23,221 bases of DNA from Lentisphaeria bacterium (GTDB lineage Bacteria; Verrucomicrobiota; Lentisphaeria; Victivallales; UBA1829), in NCBI GenBank assembly GCA_003526375.1, contig DPDG01000068.1, forward strand, positions 1 to 23,221, read 5' to 3'. Both the position numbers and the translations under genes were made by a program. Shown piece after piece: positions 8,737 through 16,460 of this stretch (within the stretch, counting starts at the first letter, position 1; every line of letters starts with the position of its first letter). Below the pieces are notes generated by a model. That model saw nothing but the letters and a program-made list of their open reading frames with translations, was not told where the DNA came from and ran no database searches.

Positions 8737-8764
8737 TATCGTTTCTTTATTCCATTTTTTTCGC

Positions 8765-8792
8765 TTGCCTTCTCCCGTTTTTGCTGTATAAT
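8765..8792 (+). promoter_or_regulatory. Sigma70-type promoter of the AraC-family gene
   Basis: TTGCCT (8765-8770), a 16-base spacer and a consensus TATAAT (8787-8792). The start codon follows about 41 bases later with AGGAG six bases before the ATG. Box A of the neighbouring element ends 28 bases upstream of this -35, so the regulator could also affect its own gene. Confidence 0.6.
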
Positions 8793-8833
8793 ATCGGAAG
8801 ATTAAAAACAAATCTCTGCGGCAGGAGTTTCCT

Positions 8834-9628
8834 ATGGCAAACCATGAAGCTTTTTCACTCACACCATTCCCCGTTGACATTCTTTTCGCCCGATATGACG
8901 TGATTCAGGAGTGGAATCTTGACGCCTCGGAACTGGTTATGCCCTACTGGCGTCTATACCGTCCGGAAAACTCGTTCGGATACATCAGGATCAAAGAACA
9001 GGAGATTCAGCTTCAGGCGGGGAAAATATATCTGATTGCACCGGACACCGCGTTTACTTCCTGCACCAGAGGGGGGAGGATTGAGAAGTTCTACATCCAT
9101 TTTACCGCGGGAGGCCCTTATGCGGACTGTTCCGATTTCATGGTCGAATTGCCGGGTTCCGCAGCACTGCATGCGGTCATTGACCAGCTCAGCGGCATGC
9201 TCGCCGACCGTCAGGCAGGAGATTCCCTGAAACATCTTGCCGGAGCATTGGTCAATCTGGCGCTGGAACAACTGCCGAGGGAATACCTGATCACACACAA
9301 CAATATCGAATCGCAAATGCTGGCGGTCTGGCGCCTGATCAAACGCGATCCGACTCAGAACTATACCAACCGGAAACTGGCTTCGATGGCACATATGAGC
9401 CTTGGAGTGTTCATCAAAAAATTCTACAGCAGCTTCGGGATTACGCCGCAGCGTTTCATTCTGGATAAGAAACTGGATCTCGCCGCATTGTATCTGCTGC
9501 AGAGCAGCGAATCCATCGACGGCATCGCGGAACGCTGCGGGTTCTGCAACCGCTACTATTTCACGCGAATCTTCACGAAATACCGCAAAATATCCCCTGC
9601 CGCATTCCGCAAACACAGCCGTTCGTAA
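8834..9628 (+). CDS. AraC-family transcriptional regulator
   Basis: 264 residues. The N-terminal half (about 10-110) looks like a cupin-type sensing domain (LQAGKIYLIAPDTAFTS is a typical AraC-arm strand pattern). The C-terminal 100 residues hold two helix-turn-helix units, NRKLASMAHMSLGVFIKKF (about 179-197) and IDGIAERCGFCNRYYFTRIF (about 228-247), ending in the usual SPAAFRK. It is probably a sugar-responsive activator. It is divergent from the GH123-like operon, and the shared element ahead of that operon and of the discoidin/PL8 unit is the natural target (inference). The effector is unknown. Confidence 0.9.
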   Translation: MANHEAFSLTPFPVDILFARYDVIQEWNLDASELVMPYWRLYRPENSFGYIRIKEQEIQLQAGKIYLIAPDTAFTSCTRGGRIEKFYIHFTAGGPYADCSDFMVELPGSAALHAVIDQLSGMLADRQAGDSLKHLAGALVNLALEQLPREYLITHNNIESQMLAVWRLIKRDPTQNYTNRKLASMAHMSLGVFIKKFYSSFGITPQRFILDKKLDLAALYLLQSSESIDGIAERCGFCNRYYFTRIFTKYRKISPAAFRKHSRS

Positions 9629-9641
9629 TTCAGACACGAAA

Positions 9642-9680
9642 AAATCCGGAAAACGAGGATTGCCCGTTTTCCGGATTTCT
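9642..9680. terminator. Strong bidirectional terminator between the AraC gene and trxB
   Basis: Arms AAATCCGGAAAACG (9642-9655) and CGTTTTCCGGATTT (9665-9678) form a perfect 14-bp stem with a nine-base loop. It lies 13 bases after the AraC-family stop codon and 20 bases from the trxB stop. The T-rich and A-rich arm ends allow termination from either side. Confidence 0.85.
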
Positions 9681-9700
9681 TGTCTTCGCCGGACTCCGGC

Positions 9701-10621
9701 TTATTCCGCAAGCCAGCGTTCCGCATCAATTGCGGCGCGCGCACCCATTCCGGCGGCAGTGATCGCCTGGCGGTACACATGATCCGCGCAGTCTCCGGCG
9801 CAGAATACGCCTGCCATGCTCGTATAGGAACTCGCCCCCTTCAGCTCAATGTATCCCGCCTCATTCATGGCAAGCTGTCCTTTGAAAAGCCCCGTATTCG
9901 GGATATGCCCGAGAGCCGCAAAATATCCTTTGCATGGAATCTGCGTCTGTTCGCCGGTGACGATATCCCGTATCTCCACGCCGTCCACTTCCGTATTGCC
10001 GAAAATTTCGACTACGGAGGAGTTCCAATGGATCTTGATTTTCGGATTCGCCTTCACGCGTTCCGCCATGATTTTGGAGGCGCGGAACACATCACGGCGG
10101 TGGACCAGATGCACTTCACTGGCAAAATGAGTCAGGAACGTGGCTTCCTCCATGGCGCTGTCGCCGCCGCCTACGACAACCACCGGAACATTGCGGTAGA
10201 ACGCGCCGTCGCAGGTCGCGCAGGCGGATACGCCTTTGTTCAGGAACTTTTCTTCGGAGGGAAGTCCGAGCCAGCGGGGCGCGGCGCCCGTTGCAATGAT
10301 CAGCGCACGGCATTCCGCGATTTCGCCGTTTCCGAGCACCAGTTCGTGCGGGCCGCCCTCCACCAGCTTGACACTCTGCACGGTTTCATTGACAATCTTC
10401 GCGCCGAATTTTTCCGCCTGCTGCTGGAACTTGAACATCAGTTCATATCCATTGACCGCATCGGGAAAACCGGGAAAGTTTTCAACGTCCGTGGTCTGGG
10501 TCAGCAACCCGCCGGGAAGCGGCCCGGCAAGAACCACCGGATTCAAATTTGCCCTCGAAGCATAGATTGCAGCGGTCAACCCGGCGGCGCCGCCTCCGAT
10601 AATGATCACATCTTTTTTCAT
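9701..10621 (-). CDS. trxB: Thioredoxin reductase
   Basis: 306 residues, the normal length for low-molecular-weight bacterial TrxR. It has the FAD-binding GGGAAGLTAA (9-18), the redox-active CATC (134-137), the NADPH-binding GGGDSAMEEA (151-160) followed by VHRRD, and the C-terminal FAD motif GVFCAGDCAD. It transfers electrons from NADPH through FAD and the disulfide to cytoplasmic thioredoxin. GAGGGGGAT precedes the ATG by four bases. It appears monocistronic: the upstream neighbour is a hydrolase 171 bases away and the downstream side is a strong terminator. No thioredoxin gene is in the window. Confidence 0.96.
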   Translation of the reverse strand: MKKDVIIIGGGAAGLTAAIYASRANLNPVVLAGPLPGGLLTQTTDVENFPGFPDAVNGYELMFKFQQQAEKFGAKIVNETVQSVKLVEGGPHELVLGNGEIAECRALIIATGAAPRWLGLPSEEKFLNKGVSACATCDGAFYRNVPVVVVGGGDSAMEEATFLTHFASEVHLVHRRDVFRASKIMAERVKANPKIKIHWNSSVVEIFGNTEVDGVEIRDIVTGEQTQIPCKGYFAALGHIPNTGLFKGQLAMNEAGYIELKGASSYTSMAGVFCAGDCADHVYRQAITAAGMGARAAIDAERWLAE

Positions 10622-10747
10622 CAGGATCCCCCTCTCTGTTCAGGTTTTGTTGGATGATACGGTAATATGCCACACAAATCACCGCCGGGCAAGGTCTTTC
10701 CGGGAAAAAATATTTTATTATTCCATTCATATGGCTTTTCCGAAAGT

Positions 10748-10770
10748 GGCAGGGAGATCCTCCGACTGCC
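10748..10770 (-). other. Stem-loop between the CBM/TIM-barrel gene and trxB
   Basis: GGCAG (10748-10752) pairs with CTGCC (10766-10770), with an inner GGAG/CTCC pairing around a three-base loop. It begins 23 bases beyond the stop codon at 10793. No T-tract follows directly on the minus strand, so it may be a weak terminator or RNA-stabilising hairpin. The rest of the 10622-10792 gap shows no gene and only poor promoter candidates for trxB. Confidence 0.3.
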
Positions 10771-10792
10771 GGAACAACAGTCTTATTTCAGA

Positions 10793-12673
10793 CTATTTTT
10801 CCAACAGGACATCACTGTCGATACTGTTTCCGGCAAATTCGGCGTTCCTTCCGTCAAAAGTTGTTTTACCGTGGAGCGAATGCCAGCTGCCGGAAAGCTT
10901 CCAGACTGCTTTGGAAGGACCTGCCTGAATAGAACAAACCAAAATCGCTTTTCCGCCGTCTTCTGAAGTAAGCTGGAAAGCTCGGACTTTTCCCGCCTTA
11001 CAATGGACAGGAAGTTCAACCGCCGGATGCGATGAAATGATGAATGGCTCCAATTTTTTCATTTCGGCTACAACGGAACGGACCTTGGGCCATTGGCGAT
11101 CGAAATGATCCGCCGGCAGTTTTTTCGACCAAAGATCTTGGAGTGCATAATAGATGAAGCCTTTGGCTCCAAGTCCTGCCATCAGCAGCGACATGGAACG
11201 CATCTCCTGTTCCGTGGGCGCTCTTCCGGCATTCTCATAAACAGTATAATCAAAGATTTGCGGCACACCCCAGACCGGTTTCCCTGTTTTGCGCGCCTGC
11301 TCCATTGCATATTCCACTAATACCATATCTGTTTTCTCCGGCGCGGATTTCCTGATGGGATAAGGGTCAACACCGATGACATCCAGTCCTGAGGAATAAC
11401 CGATCAGTTCTCCAAATTGAAAAAAAACCGAGAAAGTCGGATGGCAGGGGTCCAATAAGTTAACCTGACGGCGACGGGCTGTCAACTTGTCCTGCATGGA
11501 AGCCGGCATCTCGTCACAGATATACCATCCCAACAGTGCAGGATGGTTACGAAAGGCTTTGACTGCGGACTCAACAATTGCACTGCCTCCATGTATCCCA
11601 TTCCACTGATCTTTGTCGGAATAGAGGTGTTTTATTGAGAACAATACCTTCATATCGTTTTTCTTTAACAGGTCAAGCCATTTCCGGATACCTTCCATTC
11701 CACCAGTATTCCCATATTTTCCCCACATAATATTATAACTAAGAAGAGTATTGGCGCCGGCGGAACGTGCAAGTGCAATGTTCTTTTCATCGACATTACA
11801 GTAAAATCCGAGAGGCATGAAACGTTTTCCATCAATCACAGCCGTGCCGTCAGAAGAAATTTCACATCCCCCCGGTATGGAATCCGCGGCAGCGTGGGCA
11901 AGCGGAAGTTCCGTCTCATATTTGATGTGATCGGTGGCAGCCTCAATGAGTGTGATCCGGCATTTGGCTTTATCGGGAACTGCATCGGGAACGGAAAACT
12001 GGATGGGATTGCTTCTGACCGGTTTTCTGAGTACCGTGTCACCGATTTGCAGGCAGCAAACTATCTTTTCTTTCGCCGGGATTGGTTTGTTATTGCGGAA
12101 AAGCATTAATTCCAGAGTTCCATCTGATCCGATGCGGTTATGGTCGGAAGTTGCATAAACGATATAACGGTCTTCCTTTGGCAACAGGGAGAAATCGTCA
12201 AAACAGGCAGTCCCCGTGGTTCCAGGGCGCATATAAGGCGTTACCTTGCATATGGCATTCTCCGGAGCAGTGAAGATGCCGGACAATTCATGCCATTTGC
12301 CATCGTTGTCTTTGACATTTTTCAAATAGAGCCCTCCCAAATGCTTTCCGGTCAGAGAGGAATATTCCAGACAGGCAGATGCACCATCCCCTTTAATATT
12401 TTCAACCCGAATCCAGACTTTGAACTCGTAGGTTCGTCCGGCCTCCAGTTTGACCATCACCTGCGGCAACGGATATTCCTTCGGATTTGTCCGGGTGTAG
12501 ACCAGCCCGGCGGAACCGTTCCGGCCCGCATGACGTTCGATCCGGTAACCCTTGGGCAACGGCCATTTACCGGAATTTTCCTCAAAACTCGGATCTTTCA
12601 GCAATTCCTTGGAAGAAAGATTCAGGGATACCAACAGAGACGCACTAAAAATGATCCATTTCTTCATCTTCAT
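10793..12673 (-). CDS. Secreted CBM + TIM-barrel glycoside hydrolase-like protein
   Basis: 626 residues. Signal peptide in the first about 22 residues. A CBM4/9-like beta-sandwich (about 24-165) opens with LLKDPSFEENSGKW and closes with GTACFDDFSLLP. A linking beta domain spans about 170-265. A TIM barrel (about 280-545) has MPLGFYCN at its start, LLGWYICDEMP (Glu388 likely acid/base), VIGVDPYPI and GFIYYALQDLW. The first ATG is preferred because AAGGAT is ten bases upstream; the second ATG would be 16 away. It resembles the hydrolase at 3008-4576 in barrel motifs but has a different N-terminal module. It lies 93 bases after the pseudopilin gene with no terminator seen between them, so co-transcription is plausible. 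No specific GH family recognised. Confidence 0.75.
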   Translation of the reverse strand: MKMKKWIIFSASLLVSLNLSSKELLKDPSFEENSGKWPLPKGYRIERHAGRNGSAGLVYTRTNPKEYPLPQVMVKLEAGRTYEFKVWIRVENIKGDGASACLEYSSLTGKHLGGLYLKNVKDNDGKWHELSGIFTAPENAICKVTPYMRPGTTGTACFDDFSLLPKEDRYIVYATSDHNRIGSDGTLELMLFRNNKPIPAKEKIVCCLQIGDTVLRKPVRSNPIQFSVPDAVPDKAKCRITLIEAATDHIKYETELPLAHAAADSIPGGCEISSDGTAVIDGKRFMPLGFYCNVDEKNIALARSAGANTLLSYNIMWGKYGNTGGMEGIRKWLDLLKKNDMKVLFSIKHLYSDKDQWNGIHGGSAIVESAVKAFRNHPALLGWYICDEMPASMQDKLTARRRQVNLLDPCHPTFSVFFQFGELIGYSSGLDVIGVDPYPIRKSAPEKTDMVLVEYAMEQARKTGKPVWGVPQIFDYTVYENAGRAPTEQEMRSMSLLMAGLGAKGFIYYALQDLWSKKLPADHFDRQWPKVRSVVAEMKKLEPFIISSHPAVELPVHCKAGKVRAFQLTSEDGGKAILVCSIQAGPSKAVWKLSGSWHSLHGKTTFDGRNAEFAGNSIDSDVLLEK

Positions 12674-12766
12674 CAGTTATTCATCCTTATTGTTATGTTT
12701 TTCCGCCGAGAAAAGTTTGTTTTCCGGAGGTTAGAGACAAAATACAGGAGTAGGTCACGGACACTG

Positions 12767-13504
12767 TTACAGCTTCCGCCATGCAGAATCAGCATAAAAA
12801 GGACTGTAGCCGGAAGCATCTTTGTACCGTTTTTTGTCCACATGACCGTCATCCCACAGTACATTTGCCGTTTTTGCATGTCTCAGTGCAAGCGGATAAT
12901 AAACGCCACTGGGAACTCCGGGATAGTGGAAGGCTCCTCCATATTGCACATTGAGGATAAAACCCTTATTGTCACCGCCTGACAGCCCGAAAGGATCTCC
13001 GCTTTTCCTGGACCAGGTATCTCCGAACAGGACAACACCTTTGGATGAATATTGGCTTTTCAACTTTTGCAACAGAGAAAGTGTCATCGGTTTCGGCTGC
13101 ATCGTGAAACATTGCAGAACATTATAATTGGCTCCATAGTTCGCATTTTCATAACTGCTGAATACACTATTTTTTTTATCCGACGGGCACAACAGAATAT
13201 TACGATTCCTGATATGCCCTGCCTGATAGAGCCTGTAACACCAGTTAGACCACCAGTCCCTCTCAAATACCTGCGGGAATGTCTCTTTATAATCGCCGGT
13301 GTATGACATAACCGACAGCCCGACCTGTTTCAGATTGCTGGTACATTTTATTCCATAAGCCATCTCCCGCGCCTTGGTTAAAGTGGGCAGCAGCATTGCC
13401 GCAAGAATCGCAATAATTGAAATTACGATGAGAAGTTCGATCAGTGTAAATAAATTCCTGCTGCAACCTCTTTTCGAATCTGTCGATGCTTTTCTCATGC
13501 TCAT
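12767..13504 (-). CDS. Pseudopilin-like protein with prepilin N-terminus and H-X9-DG tail
   Basis: 245 residues from the ATG at 13504, chosen because AAAAGG lies six bases upstream; an ATG seven codons earlier has no ribosome-binding site. A basic leader is followed by FTLIELLIVI (Phe19, Glu23) and a continuous hydrophobic helix, as in type IV prepilins and type II secretion pseudopilins. The residue before Phe19 is Leu18, not the usual Gly. After KAREMAYGIKCTSNLKQVG comes a cysteine-containing globular part. Near the C-terminus, His209, nine residues, then Asp219-Gly220 give the H-X9-DG motif of the processing-associated family common in PVC bacteria. Probably membrane- or surface-exposed; its function is not established. 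It sits between a regulator and a secreted hydrolase, suggesting a role in glycan handling rather than core secretion (inference). Confidence 0.85.
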   Translation of the reverse strand: MSMRKASTDSKRGCSRNLFTLIELLIVISIIAILAAMLLPTLTKAREMAYGIKCTSNLKQVGLSVMSYTGDYKETFPQVFERDWWSNWCYRLYQAGHIRNRNILLCPSDKKNSVFSSYENANYGANYNVLQCFTMQPKPMTLSLLQKLKSQYSSKGVVLFGDTWSRKSGDPFGLSGGDNKGFILNVQYGGAFHYPGVPSGVYYPLALRHAKTANVLWDDGHVDKKRYKDASGYSPFYADSAWRKL

Positions 13505-13572
13505 ACAAAACCTTTTCCTTTTCATTTTTTATTTTGAATTCATCATATCTCATAAAACAAAAAACGTTTGTT

Positions 13573-14637
13573 TCAAAGTGTAGCGACACTTTGTCCCTCC
13601 TGAATACCGGGCTCAACAGAATCAATCGCCGAAAAGTCAGGTTCCTTCAGGCTCTGTTCAAAAAAACTCCATCCAAGTTCTGCTATCTTTACCGGAGAAT
13701 TGATGACCGAAGCCGGCAGCGGCGTGAGACCGCCCACCTGCCCGTCTGACGATATGATGGAAATGTCTTTTCCTATTTCCAGCCCCCGCTCATTCATGCA
13801 GGTGTAAACACTTTTCAGAACCCAATCCTCAACAACGATTGCCGTCGGGTGTTCGGAAGTGGAAAACATCAGGTCAAAACGTTCCCGCAGTTTTGAGTGG
13901 TCCAGAGTATAATGGATCACCCATTCCGGATGCACCGGAAGGGCGTGTTCCCCCATGAAGCGATAGAAAGACTCGCGCCGCAGAAGTCCCGTCAGAAAAT
14001 CCATTCCCAAGTCCACTGAATGAATGAATCCGATTTTACGATGGCCATGTTCAAAAAGATGATTCAACTGTATTTCAACGATTTCCGGTGAATCAATGAC
14101 TGCGGGTCCCCGGTCCGGATAATAACGGGGTAGAATCACGACATGCGGAACTCCGGCGGCGGCAAACAACCGAGGAATATCGTTATGGTGCGGCATAAGC
14201 AGAATGGCGCGCCGGATTTTCTGTTTCTGAATCAGTTCGGCATATTCCGTCACCAGTGCATAATAGTTGACCCTGTGCAGTCTGGGGATGTAGGAATGTG
14301 TTGCAACTTCCGAAAGAATCGTGTTGAGAAGTCTCAGCGCAAAACAGCCGGGAATGGAAGAATTCAGGTAATTGATTTCGGAACAGGCGATAATATCGAC
14401 ATAATTTTCATCTGGTCCGCCGTCTTCACCAATGACATAGATTCCGGACCGCGCACGGATTTTTAATTTGTGGGAAGCTTCCAACTTACGCAGTGCGTTT
14501 TCCAGAACATTGCGTCCCAATCCGGAGTCCCGCATCATCTGGCGCAAAGGCGGAAGTACCTCCCCGCTGTTCAGATTCGCAACAAGGTACTGGAGATAAG
14601 CCTCCGCCTGCTTATTTTTATCTTCTCTGATTCCCAC
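13573..14637 (-). CDS. GntR-type winged-helix regulator with LacI/GalR-like effector domain
   Basis: 354 residues from a GTG start with AAGGGA nine bases upstream. Residues about 10-70 form a winged helix of GntR type: LPPLRQMMRDSGLGRNVLENALRKLE, then a wing ending RARSGIYVIG. Residues about 78-335 resemble the periplasmic-binding-protein-like effector domain of LacI/GalR regulators (LNHLFEHGHRKIGFIHS and PTAIVVEDW are typical segments). This GntR-LacI hybrid layout is that of AraR-like sugar regulators. It lies upstream of, and in the same direction as, the pseudopilin and the CBM/TIM-barrel hydrolase, its likely targets. Inverted repeats flank its promoter and its stop codon. The effector sugar is unknown. 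Confidence 0.85.
   Translation of the reverse strand: MGIREDKNKQAEAYLQYLVANLNSGEVLPPLRQMMRDSGLGRNVLENALRKLEASHKLKIRARSGIYVIGEDGGPDENYVDIIACSEINYLNSSIPGCFALRLLNTILSEVATHSYIPRLHRVNYYALVTEYAELIQKQKIRRAILLMPHHNDIPRLFAAAGVPHVVILPRYYPDRGPAVIDSPEIVEIQLNHLFEHGHRKIGFIHSVDLGMDFLTGLLRRESFYRFMGEHALPVHPEWVIHYTLDHSKLRERFDLMFSTSEHPTAIVVEDWVLKSVYTCMNERGLEIGKDISIISSDGQVGGLTPLPASVINSPVKIAELGWSFFEQSLKEPDFSAIDSVEPGIQEGQSVATL
13574..13593 (-). terminator. 8-bp inverted repeat at the regulator stop codon: terminator or operator
   Basis: CAAAGTGT (13574-13581) and ACACTTTG (13586-13593) form a perfect 8-bp stem with a four-base loop, overlapping the last codons and stop of the GntR-type gene. On the minus strand it is followed by GAAACAAACGTTTTTTG, a T-rich but delayed tail. 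It lies about 70 bases before the pseudopilin start, so it could equally be an operator for that gene. Confidence 0.45.
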
Positions 14638-14672
14638 TGCTGATATTCCCTTCTAAAACTTCTTTGTATTAT

Positions 14673-14701
14673 ATTATATTAAAAAAAATGCACAATGTCA
14701 A
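14673..14701 (-). promoter_or_regulatory. Near-consensus sigma70 promoter of the GntR-type regulator
   Basis: On the minus strand TTGACA (14696-14701), a 17-base spacer containing an eight-base T run, and TATAAT (14673-14678). Both hexamers are perfect consensus. The GTG start is about 36 bases downstream of the -10. A strong core promoter next to an inverted repeat suggests repressor control. Confidence 0.75.
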
Positions 14702-14705
14702 TAGG

Positions 14706-14771
14706 AAAACAGCATAAAACAAGAAAAAAAGCAAGATTTTCATCGTTTTTCAATGCAAACTATGCTGTTTT
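14706..14771. repeat. Perfect 11-bp inverted repeat with arms 55 bp apart, candidate operator pair
   Basis: AAAACAGCATA (14706-14716) and its exact reverse complement TATGCTGTTTT (14761-14771) flank 44 bases. The left arm begins four bases from the -35 of the GntR-type gene's promoter. Arm-to-arm distance is close to five helical turns, so both arms lie on nearly the same face of the DNA, as in looping operators. Binding by the adjacent regulator is inferred. Confidence 0.5.
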
Positions 14772-14956
14772 TAAATTATTCAGCAACAAACTGTGACGAA
14801 TCGGACAACTTCGCCTGTGTATCCTGTTTTCCTCAGCCCCTGATAAAATGGTAGGATAAAGAAAGAGCTTAAGCAGAAAGCGCTTTATCCACGGCATCCC
14901 ATCCGCGATCCATCGCAAATATTTGCCAGATAACTTCTTATTCGTGGTTTCCATAC

Positions 14957-14985
14957 TTGACAATCCGTCAAAACGGAAGTATTTT
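14957..14985 (+). promoter_or_regulatory. Sigma70-type promoter of the ROK/HexNAc operon
   Basis: TTGACA (14957-14962), a 17-base spacer and TATTTT (14980-14985). The ATG of the ROK-like gene is 51 bases beyond the -10, with AAAGGAG seven bases before it. A short CCGT-CAAA-ACGG inverted repeat lies inside the spacer and could bind a repressor. Confidence 0.6.
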
Positions 14986-15036
14986 ATTTCGTCATTTTTT
15001 ATAAAAAAATTAGCTTTTTTCTAAAGGAGAACAAGA

Positions 15037-16437
15037 ATGCTGGATAAAATTACTAAAGCGGTTTCATGTGCAATGATTCCGTGTCTCGACAAAGATTTCG
15101 TTCCCGCAACCCTCTGGGACAGAGAATTCCGTAAAGCGGTCAACGCCTCCGGCAAAAGCAAGGATATCGTTATCGCCGTTGAACGCAATCCCGAAAGTGT
15201 CAGTATTTATCCGACCGTCGTATTCGACAACGCCGACGCCTCCGAAATGGCGGCAAACGTCAGACACGTTGAACGTCTCGTGAAAGGGCTCCTCTGGATG
15301 AGAGGCGGCTGGAAGGTCACGATCGCCGGAGATGCGAAAATTGCCGAAGAACTTGCGAAAATCTATTCTCCCGAAGGCGAACGCTCCTTCGATTACGCCA
15401 TGATGGGACGCATTTACAGCAACAGGATGCAGATCGTATCCTGCGCCTATGCGGACGCTCCGAAAGCGAAAGAGCCCTCCATGCCGCTCGGCAGACACCT
15501 TGACGGATGCAGAATCGGTTTCGACCTCGGCGGCTCCGACAGAAAATGCGCCGCGACTATCGACGGCAAACTCGTTTTCAGTGAGGAAGTTCCCTGGGAC
15601 CCCTATTTCGAGAAAGACCCGCAGTATCACCGCGACGGCATCAATGACACACTTAAACGCGCCGCAGCGCATCTTCCGCGCGTGGATGCAATCGGCGGAA
15701 GCTCCGCCGGAGTTTATGTGAACAACCGCGTCCGCCTCGCATCCCTGTTCCGCGGCGTTCCCGAAGATCAGTTTGAAACCAAGGTCAAAGACCTGTTCAT
15801 CGAGCTCGGCAAAGAGTGGGGCGTTCCGTTTGAAGTCGTCAACGACGGCGAAGTCACTGCGCTTGCAGGGTCCATGGAAATGAATGCAAACTGCGTGCTC
15901 GGCATCTCCATGGGCACCAGCGTCGCAGGCGGCTACGTCAACCGCGAAGGCAATATCACAGACTGGCTGAACGAGCTCGCTTTCGTTCCGGTTGACTACC
16001 GGGAAGGCGCACCTGCCGATGAGTGGTCCGGCGACCTCGGATGCGCGGTTCAGTACTTCTGCCAGCAGGGTGTCGCAAGACTCGTCCCGCTTGCGGGAAT
16101 TGAGCTTCCGAAAGATATGAAATTCGCGGAACAGCTCAAAGAGGTCCAGAAGCTCATGGAAGCCGGCAACGAACGCGCCGCAAAGATCTATGAAAGCATC
16201 GGCGTCTGCTTCGGTTATACCATTGCAAGATACTGTGAATTCTATGATATGGAAAAGCTCCTCATCCTCGGACGCGTCACGACCGGAAAAGGCGGTGACA
16301 TTATCCTCGCGAAAGCGGCGGAAGTGCTCAAAGCCGAGTTCCCGGAACTCTCCGGCAAGGTCGAGTTCAGAATTCCGGATGAAAAAGGACGCCGCCACGG
16401 ACAGGCTGTCGCAGCGGCAAGTCTTCCCGTCATCTGA
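15037..16437 (+). CDS. ROK-like sugar kinase-fold protein with an extra N-terminal domain
   Basis: 466 residues. Residues about 1-150 form a domain I do not recognise. From 157 on it has the actin/hexokinase-like fold of ROK proteins: phosphate-1 motif GFDLGGSDRKCA (161-172), a VVNDGEVTAL segment with the expected catalytic Asp270, and phosphate-2 LGISMGTSVAGGYV (288-301). The cysteine-rich zinc motif (CGCGxxGC) typical of ROK kinases and repressors is absent. It has no N-terminal helix-turn-helix, so a kinase role is likelier than a repressor role. It is the first gene of the operon with the nucleotidyltransferase, NahK-like kinase and epimerase, so an amino-sugar or hexose substrate is plausible (inference). 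A regulatory or unusual sugar-binding role cannot be excluded. Confidence 0.75.
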   Translation: MLDKITKAVSCAMIPCLDKDFVPATLWDREFRKAVNASGKSKDIVIAVERNPESVSIYPTVVFDNADASEMAANVRHVERLVKGLLWMRGGWKVTIAGDAKIAEELAKIYSPEGERSFDYAMMGRIYSNRMQIVSCAYADAPKAKEPSMPLGRHLDGCRIGFDLGGSDRKCAATIDGKLVFSEEVPWDPYFEKDPQYHRDGINDTLKRAAAHLPRVDAIGGSSAGVYVNNRVRLASLFRGVPEDQFETKVKDLFIELGKEWGVPFEVVNDGEVTALAGSMEMNANCVLGISMGTSVAGGYVNREGNITDWLNELAFVPVDYREGAPADEWSGDLGCAVQYFCQQGVARLVPLAGIELPKDMKFAEQLKEVQKLMEAGNERAAKIYESIGVCFGYTIARYCEFYDMEKLLILGRVTTGKGGDIILAKAAEVLKAEFPELSGKVEFRIPDEKGRRHGQAVAAASLPVI

Positions 16438-16460
16438 AGTGCGAAAACGGAGTTTTTTCT

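Larger units (their letters stand above)
14638..15036. other. Divergent intergenic region, 399 bases, no credible gene
   Basis: It separates the GntR-type regulator (minus) from the ROK-like operon (plus). It holds a promoter for each direction and a long-range inverted repeat next to the minus-strand promoter. A 67-codon minus-strand open frame at 14760-14963 has no family resemblance and no clear ribosome-binding site. The part from about 14775 to 14950 is otherwise unexplained; no tRNA or recognised RNA element was seen there. Confidence 0.6.

Noticed and set aside
13501..13515. A TTTTGTAT-like match to the AraC box near the pseudopilin start
   Set aside because: It is in the opposite orientation, overlaps the start codon and ribosome-binding site and lacks box B and a spaced -10.
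14760..14963. 67-codon minus-strand frame in the divergent gap, and a short tail-like reading in another frame ending near 14877
   Set aside because: No homology recognised, no ribosome-binding site and overlap with regulatory repeats; may be a decayed remnant but cannot be supported.
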